In this document: piece by piece, positions 5,569 to 6,866 of the stretch
Layout: the number at the start of each line of letters is the position of its first letter
Position numbering within the stretch: the stretch's first letter is position 1
Source of the DNA: Lachnospiraceae bacterium
GTDB lineage: Bacteria > Bacillota > Clostridia > Lachnospirales > Lachnospiraceae
Length of the DNA stretch: 6,866 nucleotides
NCBI GenBank assembly: GCA_009774395.1
Contig: VSNQ01000181.1
Coordinates: 1 to 6,866, forward strand
Direction of reading: 5' to 3'
The notes under the pieces: generated by a model
Databases searched by the model: none
Told to the model about the DNA's origin: nothing
Seen by the model: the letters and a program-made list of their open reading frames with translations, nothing else
Program-made: the position numbers and the translations under genes

Positions 5569-6866
5569 ATGAGTTTGCTGCAGATGAGTTTTACCGGAGG
5601 CATACTGATTATAACGATCATCGTCATACGTGCTTTGGCAATTAATATGTTATCCAAAAAGACTTTTAATGCACTTTGGGGGATATCCGTTGTGCGGCTG
5701 ATGATTCCCTTTTCTATCCCATCTGTGTTTAGCGTGTATTCGCTGATAGACAGCCATGCACCTGGAAATGGTTTACAGGCAATTCGTGTACTGCCGATTG
5801 GGGCATCGAGGCAGGCAGTGTCTATGCCGGGCAGCATCACAAATGCTGCAAATGCGATTTCCACATGGACGATTGTATGGGCTGCTGGCGTGTTGGTCTG
5901 CGCAGTGTTTTTTAGTCTGGCATATTGGAAATGCTGGAAGGAGTTCCAGACATCCCTTCCGGTGGGGAATAACTTCACTGAAAACTGGTTAAGCGTTCAT
6001 CAGCAGAGGCGCAGGATTTCCATCCGGCAGTCCGGCCGGTTTTCTGCACCGCTCACATATGGCGTACTTCACCCGGTGATTTTGATGCCCATATCTACTA
6101 AGTGGGAAAAAACAGATTCATTGGAATATGTTCTGGCTCACGAATATGTGCATATCCGGCGTTTTGACAGTATCAGGAAATTGGTATTGATCGTAGTGCT
6201 GTGTGTGCATTGGTTTAATCCGCTGGTCTGGGTTATGTATATCCTTGCGAACAGGGATATTGAACTGTCATGTGATGAGGCGGTTGTCCGCTTTTTCGGC
6301 GAAAATACAAAGGCGGCCTATGCACGGGCATTGATCAGTATGGAGGAAACACGGAGCGGATTGACCCCTCTGTGTAACAATTTTAGCAAAAATGCAATTG
6401 AAGAAAGGATAACTGCGATTATGAAGATTAAGAAAACTACAGTTTTTTCACTTATTCTGGCAGGATTTATTGTTGCAGGAATTGCAACAGCGTTTGCCAC
6501 TTCTGCAAATGCACAGCAAGCCGAATCTGTGGGGCAGGGCAGCGGGACAGAAATAGTAACCAAGCCGGATTCCATTCCGCAGGTTGACGACAGCTTTGGG
6601 ATTTTTTTCAAGGACGGTGGAAGGGCAGCGGGTGCTGACACAGAAGAGATGAAAACGGCTGTCCCGGTGCAGTCGGATGATATTTATGGCGCACCTGTAG
6701 AAAAAACCAGTGCTTTGGCAGATGACCTGTCTGGAAACAATATTATTTACTTTGACACAGAAGCAGATCGCGATGAACACTTCCGGGCATTGGAGGCAAA
6801 TGTGGAGAAAGGCTTGGATCGCTATGCGGGATTTGAGGAAATGTATAAAGGCATAGATACCTCTGC
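5569..6866 (+). CDS. M56 family (BlaR1/MecR1-type) membrane metallopeptidase, 3' end outside window
   Basis: Partial gene; 432 codons are visible with no stop before the window ends. It is an integral membrane zinc peptidase that, by family analogy, inactivates the adjacent BlaI-like repressor. Predicted helices lie at about 7-28, 33-52, 97-121, 205-226 and 292-312. The zinc site HEYVH (191-195) is intact, the third ligand and family motif ELSCDEAV (Glu232) follows, and HWFNPLVW, typical of M56, overlaps the fourth helix. After the last helix, an external, low-complexity polar segment (about 313-432) shows no SxxK penicillin-binding motif so far, so the signal is probably not simply a beta-lactam, though the end is missing. 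AGGTGA (5558-5563) precedes ATG 5569; a second in-frame ATG at 5584 is possible. It follows the repressor gene by 10 bases, so the two are cotranscribed. Confidence 0.92.
   Translation, partial: MSLLQMSFTGGILIITIIVIRALAINMLSKKTFNALWGISVVRLMIPFSIPSVFSVYSLIDSHAPGNGLQAIRVLPIGASRQAVSMPGSITNAANAISTWTIVWAAGVLVCAVFFSLAYWKCWKEFQTSLPVGNNFTENWLSVHQQRRRISIRQSGRFSAPLTYGVLHPVILMPISTKWEKTDSLEYVLAHEYVHIRRFDSIRKLVLIVVLCVHWFNPLVWVMYILANRDIELSCDEAVVRFFGENTKAAYARALISMEETRSGLTPLCNNFSKNAIEERITAIMKIKKTTVFSLILAGFIVAGIATAFATSANAQQAESVGQGSGTEIVTKPDSIPQVDDSFGIFFKDGGRAAGADTEEMKTAVPVQSDDIYGAPVEKTSALADDLSGNNIIYFDTEADRDEHFRALEANVEKGLDRYAGFEEMYKGIDTS

Noticed and set aside
5178..5978. 266-codon ORF on the minus strand
   Set aside because: It lies entirely opposite the well-supported repressor and M56 genes, has no ribosome binding site that I can see, and shows no recognisable domain; it is a shadow of their coding frames.
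6318..6780. Two overlapping minus-strand ORFs opposite the M56 gene
   Set aside because: They lie antisense to the M56 reading frame, which continues unbroken through this stretch in keeping with family expectations; they look like frame shadows.

Overview
The window looks like accessory DNA from a low-GC Firmicute, most likely a gut Clostridia/Lachnospiraceae-type bacterium. The basis is AT-rich intergenic DNA, strong AAGGAGG-type ribosome binding sites, the gene families present (ABC-2 export operon, BlaI-like repressor with M56 peptidase, Fic protein) and the tail of a bacterial group II intron. The taxonomic assignment is inference; no rRNA or other marker gene is present. All supported genes lie on the + strand.

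Layout. Positions 1-74 are the 3' end (domains V and VI) of a group II intron whose body and maturase lie outside the window. Positions 142-2754 hold a tight three-gene ABC export operon: two membrane subunits (142-1206 and 1203-1874, the second probably starting at a TTG) and an ATPase (1879-2754). A 76-codon unrecognised ORF (2754-2984) overlaps the ATPase stop. Positions 2985-3367 have no convincing gene but contain a palindromic repeat and possibly decayed coding sequence. A class II Fic AMP-transferase with a C-terminal winged helix (3448-4509) follows a near-consensus promoter (3380-3408). Four regularly spaced copies of an 8-bp motif surround that promoter. Next comes a short HNH-type zinc-finger nuclease gene (4613-5008), which appears truncated or frameshifted and ends inside a second copy of the palindromic repeat. 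Finally, a BlaI/MecI/CopY-family repressor (5199-5558), with its own operator-promoter region (5108-5181), is followed by an M56 (BlaR1/MecR1-type) membrane peptidase (5569 onward) that runs off the window end.

How the parts fit. The three ABC genes should form one export complex, substrate unknown. The BlaI-like repressor and M56 protein should form a signal-responsive pair in which the peptidase relieves repression of its own operon and possibly of unlinked targets. The Fic and HNH genes sit between two related copies of a ~42-bp palindromic element, which suggests a separately acquired cassette. The Fic gene may be autoregulated through its winged helix acting on the four-site array. These last two points are the most interesting observations here, and both are inference from visible sequence patterns.
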